Of a stretch of 64,000 bases of DNA, positions 22,654-30,870 are shown one piece after another. The stretch comes from Herbaspirillum chlorophenolicum (GTDB lineage Bacteria > Pseudomonadota > Gammaproteobacteria > Burkholderiales > Burkholderiaceae_D). Under the pieces are notes generated by a model. That model searched no databases. It was not told the DNA's origin and was given only the letters and a program-made list of their open reading frames with translations. Position numbers and translations under genes: made by a program. How positions within the stretch are numbered: position 1 is the stretch's first letter; every line of letters begins with the position of its first letter. The stretch is taken from the NCBI RefSeq assembly GCF_001189955.1, contig NZ_LFLT01000002.1, forward strand, positions 1 through 64,000, read 5' to 3'.

Positions 22654-24534
22654 TCAGCTGTCATTGAGTGCCCAGGAGAATGCCACCGGGATACGGCGCT
22701 CGATGAACAGGCTGTTGCCTTGTGTCTTCTTGGCCTGTTTCTTGGCTCGGGTCGCTGCCGAGGCAATCTGGTGCGGGGAAGAGTACTGGGCAGGTTCGAT
22801 CTTCACCGCTCCTAGGGAAATGCTCACCAGCGGGTGTTGCACGCGGTTGCCCTGGCGGTCTTCGCTGAAATAGCCGCCGCGCTCGCGGTCTTCATCGTAA
22901 TAGAAGGCGCTGGATTGGGCGGTGAAATTGTCCAGCATGTTGCGGCAGCGCCTTTCCCAATCCTCGCTCTGGAACATGATCAGGAAATCGTCGCCGCCGA
23001 TATGGCCGATGAAGTCATGGTGCGGGTCGCAGCCTTGCTGCAGGATCCGGCCGGTGAGCTGAATCATGTCGTCGCCCTTGCGATAGCCGTAGACATCGTT
23101 GAAGGGCTTGAAGTGGTCCAGGTCGCAATAGCAGATGCAGAACTCGACCCCGCTTTGCAGCAGGTATTCGATGTGGTCGTTGATCGGCACGTTGCCCGGC
23201 AGCTGGGTCAGCGGGTTGGCATGGCGCGCGGCGTCGATCTGCATCTGGGTGATTTCGCGCAGCAGGTCATGCCCGGTTCCCAATCCCACATACTGGCCGC
23301 GGTCGGTGATGATGAAGCCGTTGGACAGGTGATGCGACTCGGCCTGCACCAGCAGGTTGGAGAGGTCTTGCAGGCTGGTGTCCTGCTCGGTCAGGATCGG
23401 GTTGGGATCCATGAAAAAGGCGCAGGACTTCTTGCCGTAAAGCTCGCGTCCATACAGGCGGGCGAAGCGCTCGACCATGCTGTAGCGGTTGATCAGCCCG
23501 ATCGGCAGTCCGTTGCTGACCACCGGCAGCGCCTGCAACTGCGGATCGTTGACGAACATGTCGTAGACGTGGTCGTTGGTGATTTCCGGTGTGACGTACT
23601 GGGTTTCGCGCAGCAGCTTGAAGACGGTGGCGCTGCGTTTGCCGGGGCCGTATTTGTTGGCGGCCAGCGGCACCTTGTCGCGGCGCAGGGGCTTGGTGAC
23701 ATCTTCCGGGATCGACACCGGCGGTTCGGCCATCGGCCGGGCAATGTGGTAGCCCTGGCCGCAGGCGATGCCGAGGTCGCGGATGGTCAGCAGTTCAGCC
23801 TGCGATTCGATGCCTTCGGCGATGACGATGGAGCCGGATTTCTCGGCGATCTCCTGGATCGAGCGTACGAACTGCAGCTTCATCGGGTCGTTGTTGATGC
23901 CCTGCACGAAGTGCATGTCGATTTTGACGTACTCGGGCTGCAGCTCGGACCACAGGCGCAGGCTGGAGAAGCCTTCGCCGAGGTCGTCAATGGCGATCTG
24001 GAAGCCCATGTCGCGGTAATGCATGACGGCATTGCGCAGCAGGGCGTAGTCATAGGTCGGTTCGTTTTCGGTCAGCTCGATGATGATGCGCTGCGGATTG
24101 ACGCCCAGATTCTCGAGATAACGCAGAGTCTCGCCCTGGATTGCCTCCGGCTGCATCAGTGCCCCGGGGGTGACGTTGAGGAACAGGTTGCCGGGCAGGC
24201 CGGATTGCGCGAAGCGGGTCAGGACGATGTGCCGGCACAGGTATTCCATCTGTACCGAGAGGTTGTGCGTACGCGCTACCTTGAACAGGGCCAGCGGGGA
24301 GTGCAGAGGGGTGTTGGACGGTCCGCGGATCAGGCCTTCATAACCGAGAATCTCGCCATTGCGCATGCGGACGATGGGCTGGAACAGCGCCGTCAGTTTG
24401 CGCTGGGCGATGATTTCGTGCAGCAGCGACAGCATCTGGTCGTCAGCATTTGGCGGCAACCCACCGGCGGCGCGGGCGATCAGCTCGGCAGCTTCGGCGT
24501 CGAGCGGAAAAGGGGCATTGGAAAGAGGCGCCAT
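22654..24534 (-). CDS. EAL-CBS-GGDEF cyclic-di-GMP signalling protein
   Basis: 626 residues with three parts. An EAL phosphodiesterase domain (about 30-290) has EGLIRG, IELTENE, DDLGEGFSS, KIDMHF and AEGIES, so most metal and catalytic residues are kept. A CBS-pair region (about 310-430) follows. A GGDEF domain (about 440-610) has the variant signature GGDDF. It could degrade, make or sense cyclic-di-GMP; which activity dominates is not visible. There are no membrane segments, so it is cytoplasmic. Likely targets are motility or biofilm. Confidence 0.88.
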   Translation of the reverse strand: MAPLSNAPFPLDAEAAELIARAAGGLPPNADDQMLSLLHEIIAQRKLTALFQPIVRMRNGEILGYEGLIRGPSNTPLHSPLALFKVARTHNLSVQMEYLCRHIVLTRFAQSGLPGNLFLNVTPGALMQPEAIQGETLRYLENLGVNPQRIIIELTENEPTYDYALLRNAVMHYRDMGFQIAIDDLGEGFSSLRLWSELQPEYVKIDMHFVQGINNDPMKLQFVRSIQEIAEKSGSIVIAEGIESQAELLTIRDLGIACGQGYHIARPMAEPPVSIPEDVTKPLRRDKVPLAANKYGPGKRSATVFKLLRETQYVTPEITNDHVYDMFVNDPQLQALPVVSNGLPIGLINRYSMVERFARLYGRELYGKKSCAFFMDPNPILTEQDTSLQDLSNLLVQAESHHLSNGFIITDRGQYVGLGTGHDLLREITQMQIDAARHANPLTQLPGNVPINDHIEYLLQSGVEFCICYCDLDHFKPFNDVYGYRKGDDMIQLTGRILQQGCDPHHDFIGHIGGDDFLIMFQSEDWERRCRNMLDNFTAQSSAFYYDEDRERGGYFSEDRQGNRVQHPLVSISLGAVKIEPAQYSSPHQIASAATRAKKQAKKTQGNSLFIERRIPVAFSWALNDS

Positions 24535-24650
24535 TTGGCTGTTCCCGATATGAAATTGTTCTAGGAGCGGAAAATAATTTACGGATGGATGCTAGAAGTG
24601 ATTTATGACAAGACGATGATATGGGGGCGCAAGGTGAACCTTTTTGCATG

Positions 24651-24683
24651 AAAAAAACGGCGCTTTGCGTTTGAGGCAGCGCC
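24651..24683 (-). terminator. Leftward terminator-like hairpin upstream of the EAL gene
   Basis: A 6-bp GC stem (24659-24664 with 24678-24683) is followed on the minus strand by seven Ts. It would stop leftward transcripts arriving from the tRNA/integrase side. The 300-bp gap 24535-24834 otherwise holds the tRNA promoter (-10-like TATAGT at 24785-24790) and nothing else recognised. Confidence 0.45.
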
Positions 24684-24834
24684 AGTCCTGCATGCTGGGA
24701 TCGGGCCGGTAAAAAATGGTGACGCAGCAATAAGTTGGAGGGAATAATTTCGAGAGGGATATTCCTTTATTAAAAAACTTCTGCTATAGTTGCGAGCTTT
24801 GCTGCTTCACGCAGTAAAGCGACCGAAGTTAACC

Positions 24835-24925
<91 letters not shown>

Positions 24926-24953
24926 TATTTACGCGGGTTTCCGCGCTGTAGAG

Positions 24954-24978
24954 AAAGCCGCCATGTGCGGCTTTTTTT
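24954..24978 (+). terminator. Terminator after tRNA-Ser
   Basis: A perfect 8-bp stem (24954-24961 with 24967-24974) and 5-base loop followed by a seven-T run. It ends the tRNA transcript before the integrase stop codon. Confidence 0.85.
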
Positions 24979-25009
24979 ACGTCTGGTGGGGAAGAAGTTG
25001 CCCAGAAAA

Positions 25010-25993
25010 TCAGGCGCGCTTCTTCCCGATCTTGGCCACCGCATCGGTCAGCGTATCGATGGCCAGGTGCGCATACCGCTGGGTACTGCGTGAGTCCTTG
25101 TGCCCCAGCACCCGCCCCACGGTATAGAGATCCACGCCGTTGTTTATCAGCTCACTGGCCGCGCTGTGGCGCAGGTCGTGGAGGTGCAGGTTATCCAGGC
25201 CGGCGCGCTCCCGGGCTTTCCGGAAGTTCGCTTGGATGGTGATCTTGGGTACCGACTGATCGAACACCCGGGCCGCGTACTTGATTCGCGGGTGCACCGG
25301 CACCATGCGCGGCGATCCATTCTTCGTGTCGGCCAGGGCAAAAACTTCCCCACTCAATTTATATTTCAGCAACTCGGACAGGCGCATGCCGCTGTAGAAG
25401 AGGATGCGGAAAGCTCGGCGCACGTTCCTGTTCTTGATGGCCAGGGCCAAGCGGATCATGTCGCGGCGGCTGGCATATTCCTGGCGCTCATTGCGCACGG
25501 CCGGCACCACCACCTTGGCAGCTGGATCTTCGTGGCCCATGCCGTGTTCCTTCCAGGCATACCGGCAGGCGGCGGTGAGGTAGCGGATTCGATTGCGTAG
25601 CGAGGCGGCCGAGAGCGGGGTTTCCATGCCCTCATTGTCTCGGGTGGCCTTGGCGATGTAGAACTTGCAGGCATCCGGCAGGGCGGAAAGGGGACGCCCC
25701 TGGTAGGCGAAGAACATGAGCGCCAATTCGCGCTCCACGTTCTTGCCGGTCTTGAGGTGGGGCAGGCGGTGCTTTATGTAGACGGCAACAGCGTCCTCGA
25801 TTGAATGCTGAGCACGTTCGACGCTGGTCGCGACGGCGTAGAGCTTCGCGCTTTCTTGTCGGTCGTAGGCGTCAGCCTGGGCTTGATTCCATGTTTTTGG
25901 AAGAGCCTTTCGAGTCCGGACCCGCTGGCCATCGACACGGCGGTCGAACTCAAAGACGAAGCAACCTCGCGCTTTATCTCGGTAAATTGGCAT
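25010..25993 (-). CDS. int: Phage integrase, tyrosine recombinase
   Basis: Catalyses site-specific insertion and excision at the tRNA-Ser locus. The 327-residue product has an N-terminal arm-binding region (MPIYRDKARGCFVFEF), a SAM-like core-binding domain and the catalytic domain. The catalytic set is complete: Arg in YSGMRLSE, HDLRH (His272, Arg275), His298 in LGHKD and nucleophile Tyr307 in TQRYAHL. Its 5' 220 bp overlap the excisionase-like gene in another frame. It is the last gene of the leftward operon and ends 85 bp from the tRNA. Confidence 0.95.
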   Translation of the reverse strand: MPIYRDKARGCFVFEFDRRVDGQRVRTRKALPKTWNQAQADAYDRQESAKLYAVATSVERAQHSIEDAVAVYIKHRLPHLKTGKNVERELALMFFAYQGRPLSALPDACKFYIAKATRDNEGMETPLSAASLRNRIRYLTAACRYAWKEHGMGHEDPAAKVVVPAVRNERQEYASRRDMIRLALAIKNRNVRRAFRILFYSGMRLSELLKYKLSGEVFALADTKNGSPRMVPVHPRIKYAARVFDQSVPKITIQANFRKARERAGLDNLHLHDLRHSAASELINNGVDLYTVGRVLGHKDSRSTQRYAHLAIDTLTDAVAKIGKKRA

Positions 25994-26151
25994 TTTTGTC
26001 GATATTCAAGGATGTCTTGGCGGTTAAAGGTGACTCGGCGCCCAATTCGATAGCATGGGATCGGGCCAGCCGGCGCGGCTAGATCATATACCTTGCGGCT
26101 GGACACCCCCAAAATCGCGGCAGCGGCGCAGACGTTGATGGTTTCGGTCAT
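25774..26151 (-). CDS. Excisionase-like helix-turn-helix protein
   Basis: 125 residues. The first 50 form a MerR/excisionase-type winged helix-turn-helix (NVCAAAAILGVSSRKVYDL, then YRIGRRVTFNRQDILEY), the type that helps integrase cut out a prophage. The last 75 residues are a low-complexity Ser/Thr/Arg tail encoded entirely within the 220-bp overlap with int. It overlaps the upstream gene by an ATGA junction. Excisionase is inferred from fold and position. Confidence 0.75.
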   Translation of the reverse strand: MTETINVCAAAAILGVSSRKVYDLAAPAGPIPCYRIGRRVTFNRQDILEYRQKCQFTEIKREVASSLSSTAVSMASGSGLERLFQKHGIKPRLTPTTDKKARSSTPSRPASNVLSIQSRTLLPST

Positions 26152-26843
26152 CCCTTGATCCTCCTGAATTCAACCACCCACACCCACGGGTTGGCTGTCC
26201 AGCTGTCGGCGCCGTTGATGGATCCCCACAGCCACCGGAATTGGTCGGACGGATCGGCGGTCTGGCCCTCCGGGGAGAGTGCGCCGGGTGCCCATGTCGC
26301 TACACCCTCGGCCGCCGCGTCGGCCTCGCTGATGTCCTGCAGGCGCTCCACGCGCACGCCGGTGATTTCCAGAAGGATGCGGCTGGCCGCGCGCGGTGCA
26401 TGAATTGCTGGGCGCTTCCACCAGGTGATGCAGCCATCGACGCGCCGGCTGGATATGAAATGCGGTTCGTCCGAGGCATATCGGTACTGGAAGCCGCCTT
26501 CGATGGTCATGTCGACGAAGTGCCATTCCAGCCGCCCTTTTTCCTCGCTATATCGCTGCTCCCACATACCCCACGCAAACACCGTTTCGCGCACCCAGAT
26601 GCGGTCGCCGGGCTGGCCGTAGGGGCATGCTTGGCTCCAGTCCGATACTTCGCAGACGGGGCCGGGCGGCTCGGTATCCACCCAGGCGTAGAAATTGGGA
26701 AGGTGGTCGGGATGGTTGTATTGCATCACCTTGTAGGTCGCTGCCGGTGGCTGCGGCTTGACCGGACGCCGCGTCTGCGTCTTGTCGCCGGCCAGGACAC
26801 CGCGCACCATGGCGCCGCTGAAAAGGATAGGGCGTTCTTTCAT
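26148..26843 (-). CDS. Phage protein of the MKERPILFSGAMVR family, function unknown
   Basis: 231 residues. The N-terminus (KERPILFSGAMVRGVLAGDKTQTRR) is the signature of a widespread phage family, sometimes labelled morphogenetic protein and possibly ASCH-like in fold. An aromatic-rich middle (GDRIWVRETVFAWGMWEQRY) and the C-terminal WVWVVEFRRI support this. The family's role is not established; its place in an early operon argues against a structural role. It overlaps genes on both sides by four bases. Confidence 0.7.
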   Translation of the reverse strand: MKERPILFSGAMVRGVLAGDKTQTRRPVKPQPPAATYKVMQYNHPDHLPNFYAWVDTEPPGPVCEVSDWSQACPYGQPGDRIWVRETVFAWGMWEQRYSEEKGRLEWHFVDMTIEGGFQYRYASDEPHFISSRRVDGCITWWKRPAIHAPRAASRILLEITGVRVERLQDISEADAAAEGVATWAPGALSPEGQTADPSDQFRWLWGSINGADSWTANPWVWVVEFRRIKG

Positions 26844-27469
26844 CCGAAAATCTCCTTCAGGGCCTCGTCTTGGGCAACGTTGAGTTCGGCCATCATGGCC
26901 TCGCTGCCGCCCTTGTCAGGATGGTGCATGCTCGCCAGAGCACGGTATGCGGCCTTGACCTGCTCGCGGGTAGGGAGGGCGACGCTGCGCAGTCCCAGCA
27001 CATCCTGCCAGTCGCGCTTGACGGTCTGGCCGGGCGCCGGCAGCGCGGTAAAGCCGCTGAAGGCCCGATCCAGAACCACGGCGCCGCCATGGCGCTCGAT
27101 CGCGCGCATCGCATCCAGCGTCGCCGCCACGGCGGCCAGGTTGTCGGCCACGCGGTCATAAACGTCAATGGCCATGACCTTGTTTTCTCCCTTGCGGGTG
27201 CGCCAGTACACGGCGGCGCCAGAATCAAAGGGCTCGCCGCGGTCGGAGCGCGGAAGGCCGTCCAAGCGCACCGGTACGTTGGTGCTGATCACCACGTCGT
27301 CGCGGGTGTAGCCCATGCGATCGAGTTCGGCCAGCACGCGCTGGACGCCTTCGTTCACGGTGATGCTGCTGGAAGAGTAGCCGCGCGACTTCGTGCTGAA
27401 GCGCGCAGTCTTGCGGCTGCGGCAGCGGGGCCAGCCGGTTGGCCACTGGAGGGGGTAGGCGTTGATCAT
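26840..27469 (-). CDS. Phage J-domain (DnaJ-like) protein
   Basis: 209 residues. A J-domain is at the C-terminus (about 150-209), with helix II/III signature AAYRALASMHHPDKGG including the HPD tripeptide needed to stimulate DnaK. The N-terminal 140 residues are unrelated to cellular DnaJ. The protein probably recruits host DnaK to a phage complex, for example in replication or recombination. Four-base overlaps with both neighbours show translational coupling. Confidence 0.78.
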   Translation of the reverse strand: MINAYPLQWPTGWPRCRSRKTARFSTKSRGYSSSSITVNEGVQRVLAELDRMGYTRDDVVISTNVPVRLDGLPRSDRGEPFDSGAAVYWRTRKGENKVMAIDVYDRVADNLAAVAATLDAMRAIERHGGAVVLDRAFSGFTALPAPGQTVKRDWQDVLGLRSVALPTREQVKAAYRALASMHHPDKGGSEAMMAELNVAQDEALKEIFG

Positions 27470-28422
27470 GCCGGCACCTCATCCCAGGTGCGGCCATCTA
27501 GCAAGCGGCCGGCAGCTTTCTTTCCCACCTTCCTGATAGTGATGCAGTCCGCATCCTCATCTCTTGGCGCATGCTCCCAGCGCGTTCCGTCGCTACGAAT
27601 GAAAGCGATCTCACCGCGCAGCGATCCGAAACCAGCAACCGATACGTCTATCCACTCGCCCCACTGCTTAAACAGGAAGGGAACACCAGCGCTATTGCAC
27701 TGGTCACGCAGGTAGCGCGCCCAATCGGAATGCGTCGGGCGGGCGTCTGGCCCGCTCTCGCCGCCGACAATCACCCAATCGATCCCGATTGGCTTGCCGG
27801 CGCCGTGCGCCGACAGCGCCCCGTAGTCAGCGTCGCAGCTCTCGCAGTGGACCGGTGGAAGCGCTTGGTTCAGGTCGACCGGACCCAGCAGCGGTTCCAT
27901 GGACAGGAAGCGCTTGGCGGCGTCGATCTGCAGCAGCTTCGGGATATCGCGGTCGGCTTCCGTTTGGTTGACCACAGTGATCCCGATCCAGACATTCGGG
28001 TACAGCGCGGCAAAGCTGAACGGCACCGGCAGCATATTGCCGACGTTGCCGATGCGCTTGGTCAGCAGCAGCCAGTCGAGGTGCGGCGTCGCCTCGATCA
28101 GGGAAAACAGGTCGTCGCGCCACTGCGGGTCGACCGCGTTGTCGAAGACGTCGGCCAGGCTGGCGCAGAACACGCGCTGGCGCCGGCCGTGCGTTACCTG
28201 GAATTCGGTCGCCGCGGCGTTCCAGGCCAGCGGCTTGTTCCAGTTCGCAGCGCTGGTGCGCCGGCGCGGCGCGCCAGGCCCCCAATTCACCGCCGCCCCC
28301 CCGGCGAACCGCGCGTTGCGGCTCTCGGCGTAGCAGTGGTCGCAGCCCGGGCCGACCTTTTGGCAGCCTTCCCACGGATTGAAGGTGTGGTCTGCCCATT
28401 CGATCTTGGTGTTTTCGCTCAT
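27466..28422 (-). CDS. Phage Gp37/Gp68 family protein (DUF5131)
   Basis: 318 residues. It begins MSENTKIEWADHTFNPWEGC, the signature of the Gp37/Gp68 family found in phages and mobile DNA. Cysteines in CQKVGPGCDHCYAE suggest an iron-sulfur or metal site of radical-SAM type. A second conserved block is LDWLLLTKRIGNV. The biochemical role is not established. It is the gene just downstream of the methyltransferase in the leftward operon, with an opposite-strand membrane-protein gene lying between them. Confidence 0.85.
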   Translation of the reverse strand: MSENTKIEWADHTFNPWEGCQKVGPGCDHCYAESRNARFAGGAAVNWGPGAPRRRTSAANWNKPLAWNAAATEFQVTHGRRQRVFCASLADVFDNAVDPQWRDDLFSLIEATPHLDWLLLTKRIGNVGNMLPVPFSFAALYPNVWIGITVVNQTEADRDIPKLLQIDAAKRFLSMEPLLGPVDLNQALPPVHCESCDADYGALSAHGAGKPIGIDWVIVGGESGPDARPTHSDWARYLRDQCNSAGVPFLFKQWGEWIDVSVAGFGSLRGEIAFIRSDGTRWEHAPRDEDADCITIRKVGKKAAGRLLDGRTWDEVPA

Positions 28423-28454
28423 GATAGGATGCCTCGAAAATTGAGGGGGACGTT

Positions 28455-28841
28455 ATGGCGGACAATTTCAACGAAGTGCACAAGGCCGAGACCTATAAAT
28501 CGATGATCACGATCTCGATCGAGGTCTTCAAATTGCTGGTGCTGATAAACGGTGGCGCCGCGGCAGGCATGGTCACTGCCATGAAAAGCATCTTGGAGGT
28601 GATCGATCACACGGCATTTCAGCGATCCCTTTCGATGTTCATCCTTGGCCTCGTCGGTGCCGCCGTTGCGATCTTCGCCTCTTGGATCACGCAAAACATA
28701 TTGCATAACGAGAATATGGGCGCGATGAAGCCGCGTACGCATATCACGCCGCTGGCTTGGGCCATTGGCGCGAGCATTCTCAGCTTGGTAAGCTTCTGCA
28801 TTGGTGCAGGAGTGGCGGCGTTTTCCATTCACGCAAAGTAG
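28455..28841 (+). CDS. Small three-span membrane protein, opposite strand in the early operon
   Basis: 128 residues. Three hydrophobic segments (about 22-45, 57-80 and 98-122) follow an amphipathic start NFNEVHKAETYKSMITISIEVFK. It is the only rightward gene among about 20 leftward early genes, squeezed between the methyltransferase 3' end (2 bp away) and the Gp37/Gp68 5' end. A good GAGGGGGA ribosome site is present. It must have its own promoter, probably inside the 5' end of the neighbouring gene, so it may be expressed in the lysogen. Function unknown; superinfection exclusion is only a guess. Confidence 0.7.
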   Translation: MADNFNEVHKAETYKSMITISIEVFKLLVLINGGAAAGMVTAMKSILEVIDHTAFQRSLSMFILGLVGAAVAIFASWITQNILHNENMGAMKPRTHITPLAWAIGASILSLVSFCIGAGVAAFSIHAK

Positions 28842-28843
28842 AT

Positions 28844-30670
28844 TCACGGCGTCCCTCCCTGCGCCACGTTCATTGCAATGGCCACCGGCCGCACCCAGAT
28901 CGGCGCCGCGCTGAGTTGGAAGGTTTCACCCGACCAGGCCAGCAGCAGGGTGCGCCCCATTTCCGAGGCGATGGCTTCGGCAGCTGCCGGCGGCACGGCA
29001 TTGCCGATACGCTCGCGCCAGGCCTGATCGGACAGACCGTCCAATTCCAGCATCTCTTCCGGGTCGACCAGCGACTGCAGGGCGGCCAGCTCCAAGGTAG
29101 TAAAAGGGCGGTGCCAGGTGCCGTCCAGCGCACGGATCACGCAGATCAGCTTGTCGGCGGCGGCTGGCATGCGGTGGTCGGCCACCGACCAGCGGCCATT
29201 GTCGTAGCTGGCGGCCGACGAGACGGCGCCGGAGGTCGCGCTCATAGGCAGCACGCCATAGTGGCCGCCCGTCAGGTAGTGATCGCCTTTTTGTGGGATG
29301 CCGGCAGAACGCGGATCCGCAACGGCAAATGCGCCCTGGCCGGTGGTGCTGCCGCTGATAACGGTGCCGGTCGAACCAGGCCATGACGTCACCGCATACT
29401 TTCCAAACGACTCACCGACGCGGCGCGGATCTGCGACCGCCTGTCCGCCAGAACTGGGGCCGTGGCCGCCGCCGACCACCCCGGCGGCTCCTTCCCACTT
29501 CACAACCCGATAGACATTCTTGTGGGTCGTGTCGATGTCGCCAGAGCGTGGGTCAGCAACGGCGAACGTCCCTTGTCCAGGGGACTTGACGCCAATGATG
29601 GCGCCCGAAGTATCGGCCATGTTCAGAACGCCGTATTGCTGATATTCGGCTGCACCGGTCGGAGCACGAGGATCGGCGATCGAGAATGCACCGTTCTGCG
29701 GAAGGCTCCGGCCAGTAACAGTTCCTCGCGAGTCATCCCAAGTGTTCACCCCGAGGAAGCCACCATTACGGTTTTCCGGCACGATCAAGTAATCGCGCAG
29801 GTGGCCATCCTCGACCGCCAAGCGGTTCAAGCTGCGCCAGTCACTGCCGGCCTCAACGAAAGCCAGGCGCACCCATGTCTTCCACTGCAGTGAGGGGATA
29901 CGGTGCATCGGGCCGCCACGCTCGTCGCCCGGTAACGGCATGCGGCCCAGGATGTCGCCCACGGCCAAGAGGTTGCGCTTCGGCGGCTCGTAGAGGAAGT
30001 TCGGCACCTTTTCCATGTGGCGCGCTACCAGAAGGAATCGCTTCCGGCTCTGCGCCAGGCCGCCGATCTCGCCGCAATCGTGCGTGGTCTCGGCCACGGC
30101 ATAGCCATAGTGGCGCAGCAGCCCGACGATCTGATCGAGCAGGTGCCGGCCGCGGTTGGCGATGCGCGGCACGTTTTCGAACACCACCAGCTCTGGTAGG
30201 TCGTCCTTCCAGGCCTCCAGCATCAACCAGACGCCGCGCAGCGTCAGGCGGTTCAATGCCTGATACTTGGCCGTCTTGCTCTTGCCCTCGGCCAGCAGGC
30301 CGGAAAAGCCCTTGCAGGGCGCGGACAGGAAGACGATGTGCGGCCGCTCGTAGCCGGCAGCGCGGCGGATATCTTCCGGCAACGCCTCGCGCCAGCCAGG
30401 CGGGGGCATGTTGCCCCAGAAGGCCAGGTATTGGTCGAGGTCGAACAGGTCCAGTGTGGTGGCAGGCACTCCGACCAGGCGGCCGAAATCGCGGTTCGCC
30501 GCCGCGTCCACGTCGATGCTGCCGATGCAGCGGAACTTCGCCACCATGTTGCCGACACGGGCTTGCCCGCGATTGAAGCCGCGCGCACCGCCGCCGATGG
30601 CGCCGAACAGATGGAAATGACGAATCTCACGGACATCGTCGGGGACGCCGGTGAAGGTGTCGCGCTTCAT
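28844..30670 (-). CDS. Phage C5-cytosine DNA methyltransferase with a five-repeat insert
   Basis: 608 residues. Catalytic motif IV SAPCKGFS (Cys119), motif VI FENVPRI near 164, motif VIII GGLAQSRKRF and the C-terminal motif X RIGNAVPP show a C5-cytosine methyltransferase. Between motifs VIII and X lies an insert (about 310-500) with five repeats of roughly 40 residues, each ending in a VADPR-like box (at about 331, 371, 412, 450 and 496). The insert occupies the usual target-recognition region. No restriction partner is adjacent, so it probably protects phage DNA. The start at 30670 overlaps the upstream gene by ATGA. Confidence 0.87.
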   Translation of the reverse strand: MKRDTFTGVPDDVREIRHFHLFGAIGGGARGFNRGQARVGNMVAKFRCIGSIDVDAAANRDFGRLVGVPATTLDLFDLDQYLAFWGNMPPPGWREALPEDIRRAAGYERPHIVFLSAPCKGFSGLLAEGKSKTAKYQALNRLTLRGVWLMLEAWKDDLPELVVFENVPRIANRGRHLLDQIVGLLRHYGYAVAETTHDCGEIGGLAQSRKRFLLVARHMEKVPNFLYEPPKRNLLAVGDILGRMPLPGDERGGPMHRIPSLQWKTWVRLAFVEAGSDWRSLNRLAVEDGHLRDYLIVPENRNGGFLGVNTWDDSRGTVTGRSLPQNGAFSIADPRAPTGAAEYQQYGVLNMADTSGAIIGVKSPGQGTFAVADPRSGDIDTTHKNVYRVVKWEGAAGVVGGGHGPSSGGQAVADPRRVGESFGKYAVTSWPGSTGTVISGSTTGQGAFAVADPRSAGIPQKGDHYLTGGHYGVLPMSATSGAVSSAASYDNGRWSVADHRMPAAADKLICVIRALDGTWHRPFTTLELAALQSLVDPEEMLELDGLSDQAWRERIGNAVPPAAAEAIASEMGRTLLLAWSGETFQLSAAPIWVRPVAIAMNVAQGGTP

Positions 30671-30870
30671 GCAGATTGCTCCTGTAATTTTTTGACTTGC
30701 TGGACTTCGTCGGTGGTCAGGGGGCGTACCCAGATCAGCGCATGCCTGTCGGTCGTGCGTGACCAGACGATGGCGCGCACACGCGCGGCGATGATGGTGG
30801 GGTGGATGTACCACCAGAGGCGTCCGTCGAGCGGGTGCGAGAAGATGCGCATGCGGTGAGGCTGCGGCAT
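30667..30870 (-). CDS. Small phage protein of unknown function
   Basis: 67 residues, rich in Arg, His and Trp (HRMRIFSHPLDGRLWWYIHP), with a charged helix at the C-terminus. The start is coupled to the upstream ATPase gene through TAATG and the stop overlaps the methyltransferase start by ATGA, which argues that it is real. No family is recognised. It may be an accessory of the methyltransferase or the ATPase. Confidence 0.65.
   Translation of the reverse strand: MPQPHRMRIFSHPLDGRLWWYIHPTIIAARVRAIVWSRTTDRHALIWVRPLTTDEVQQVKKLQEQSA

Noticed and set aside
22834-24564. 576-codon plus-strand frame
   Set aside because: Shadow of the EAL-CBS-GGDEF gene.
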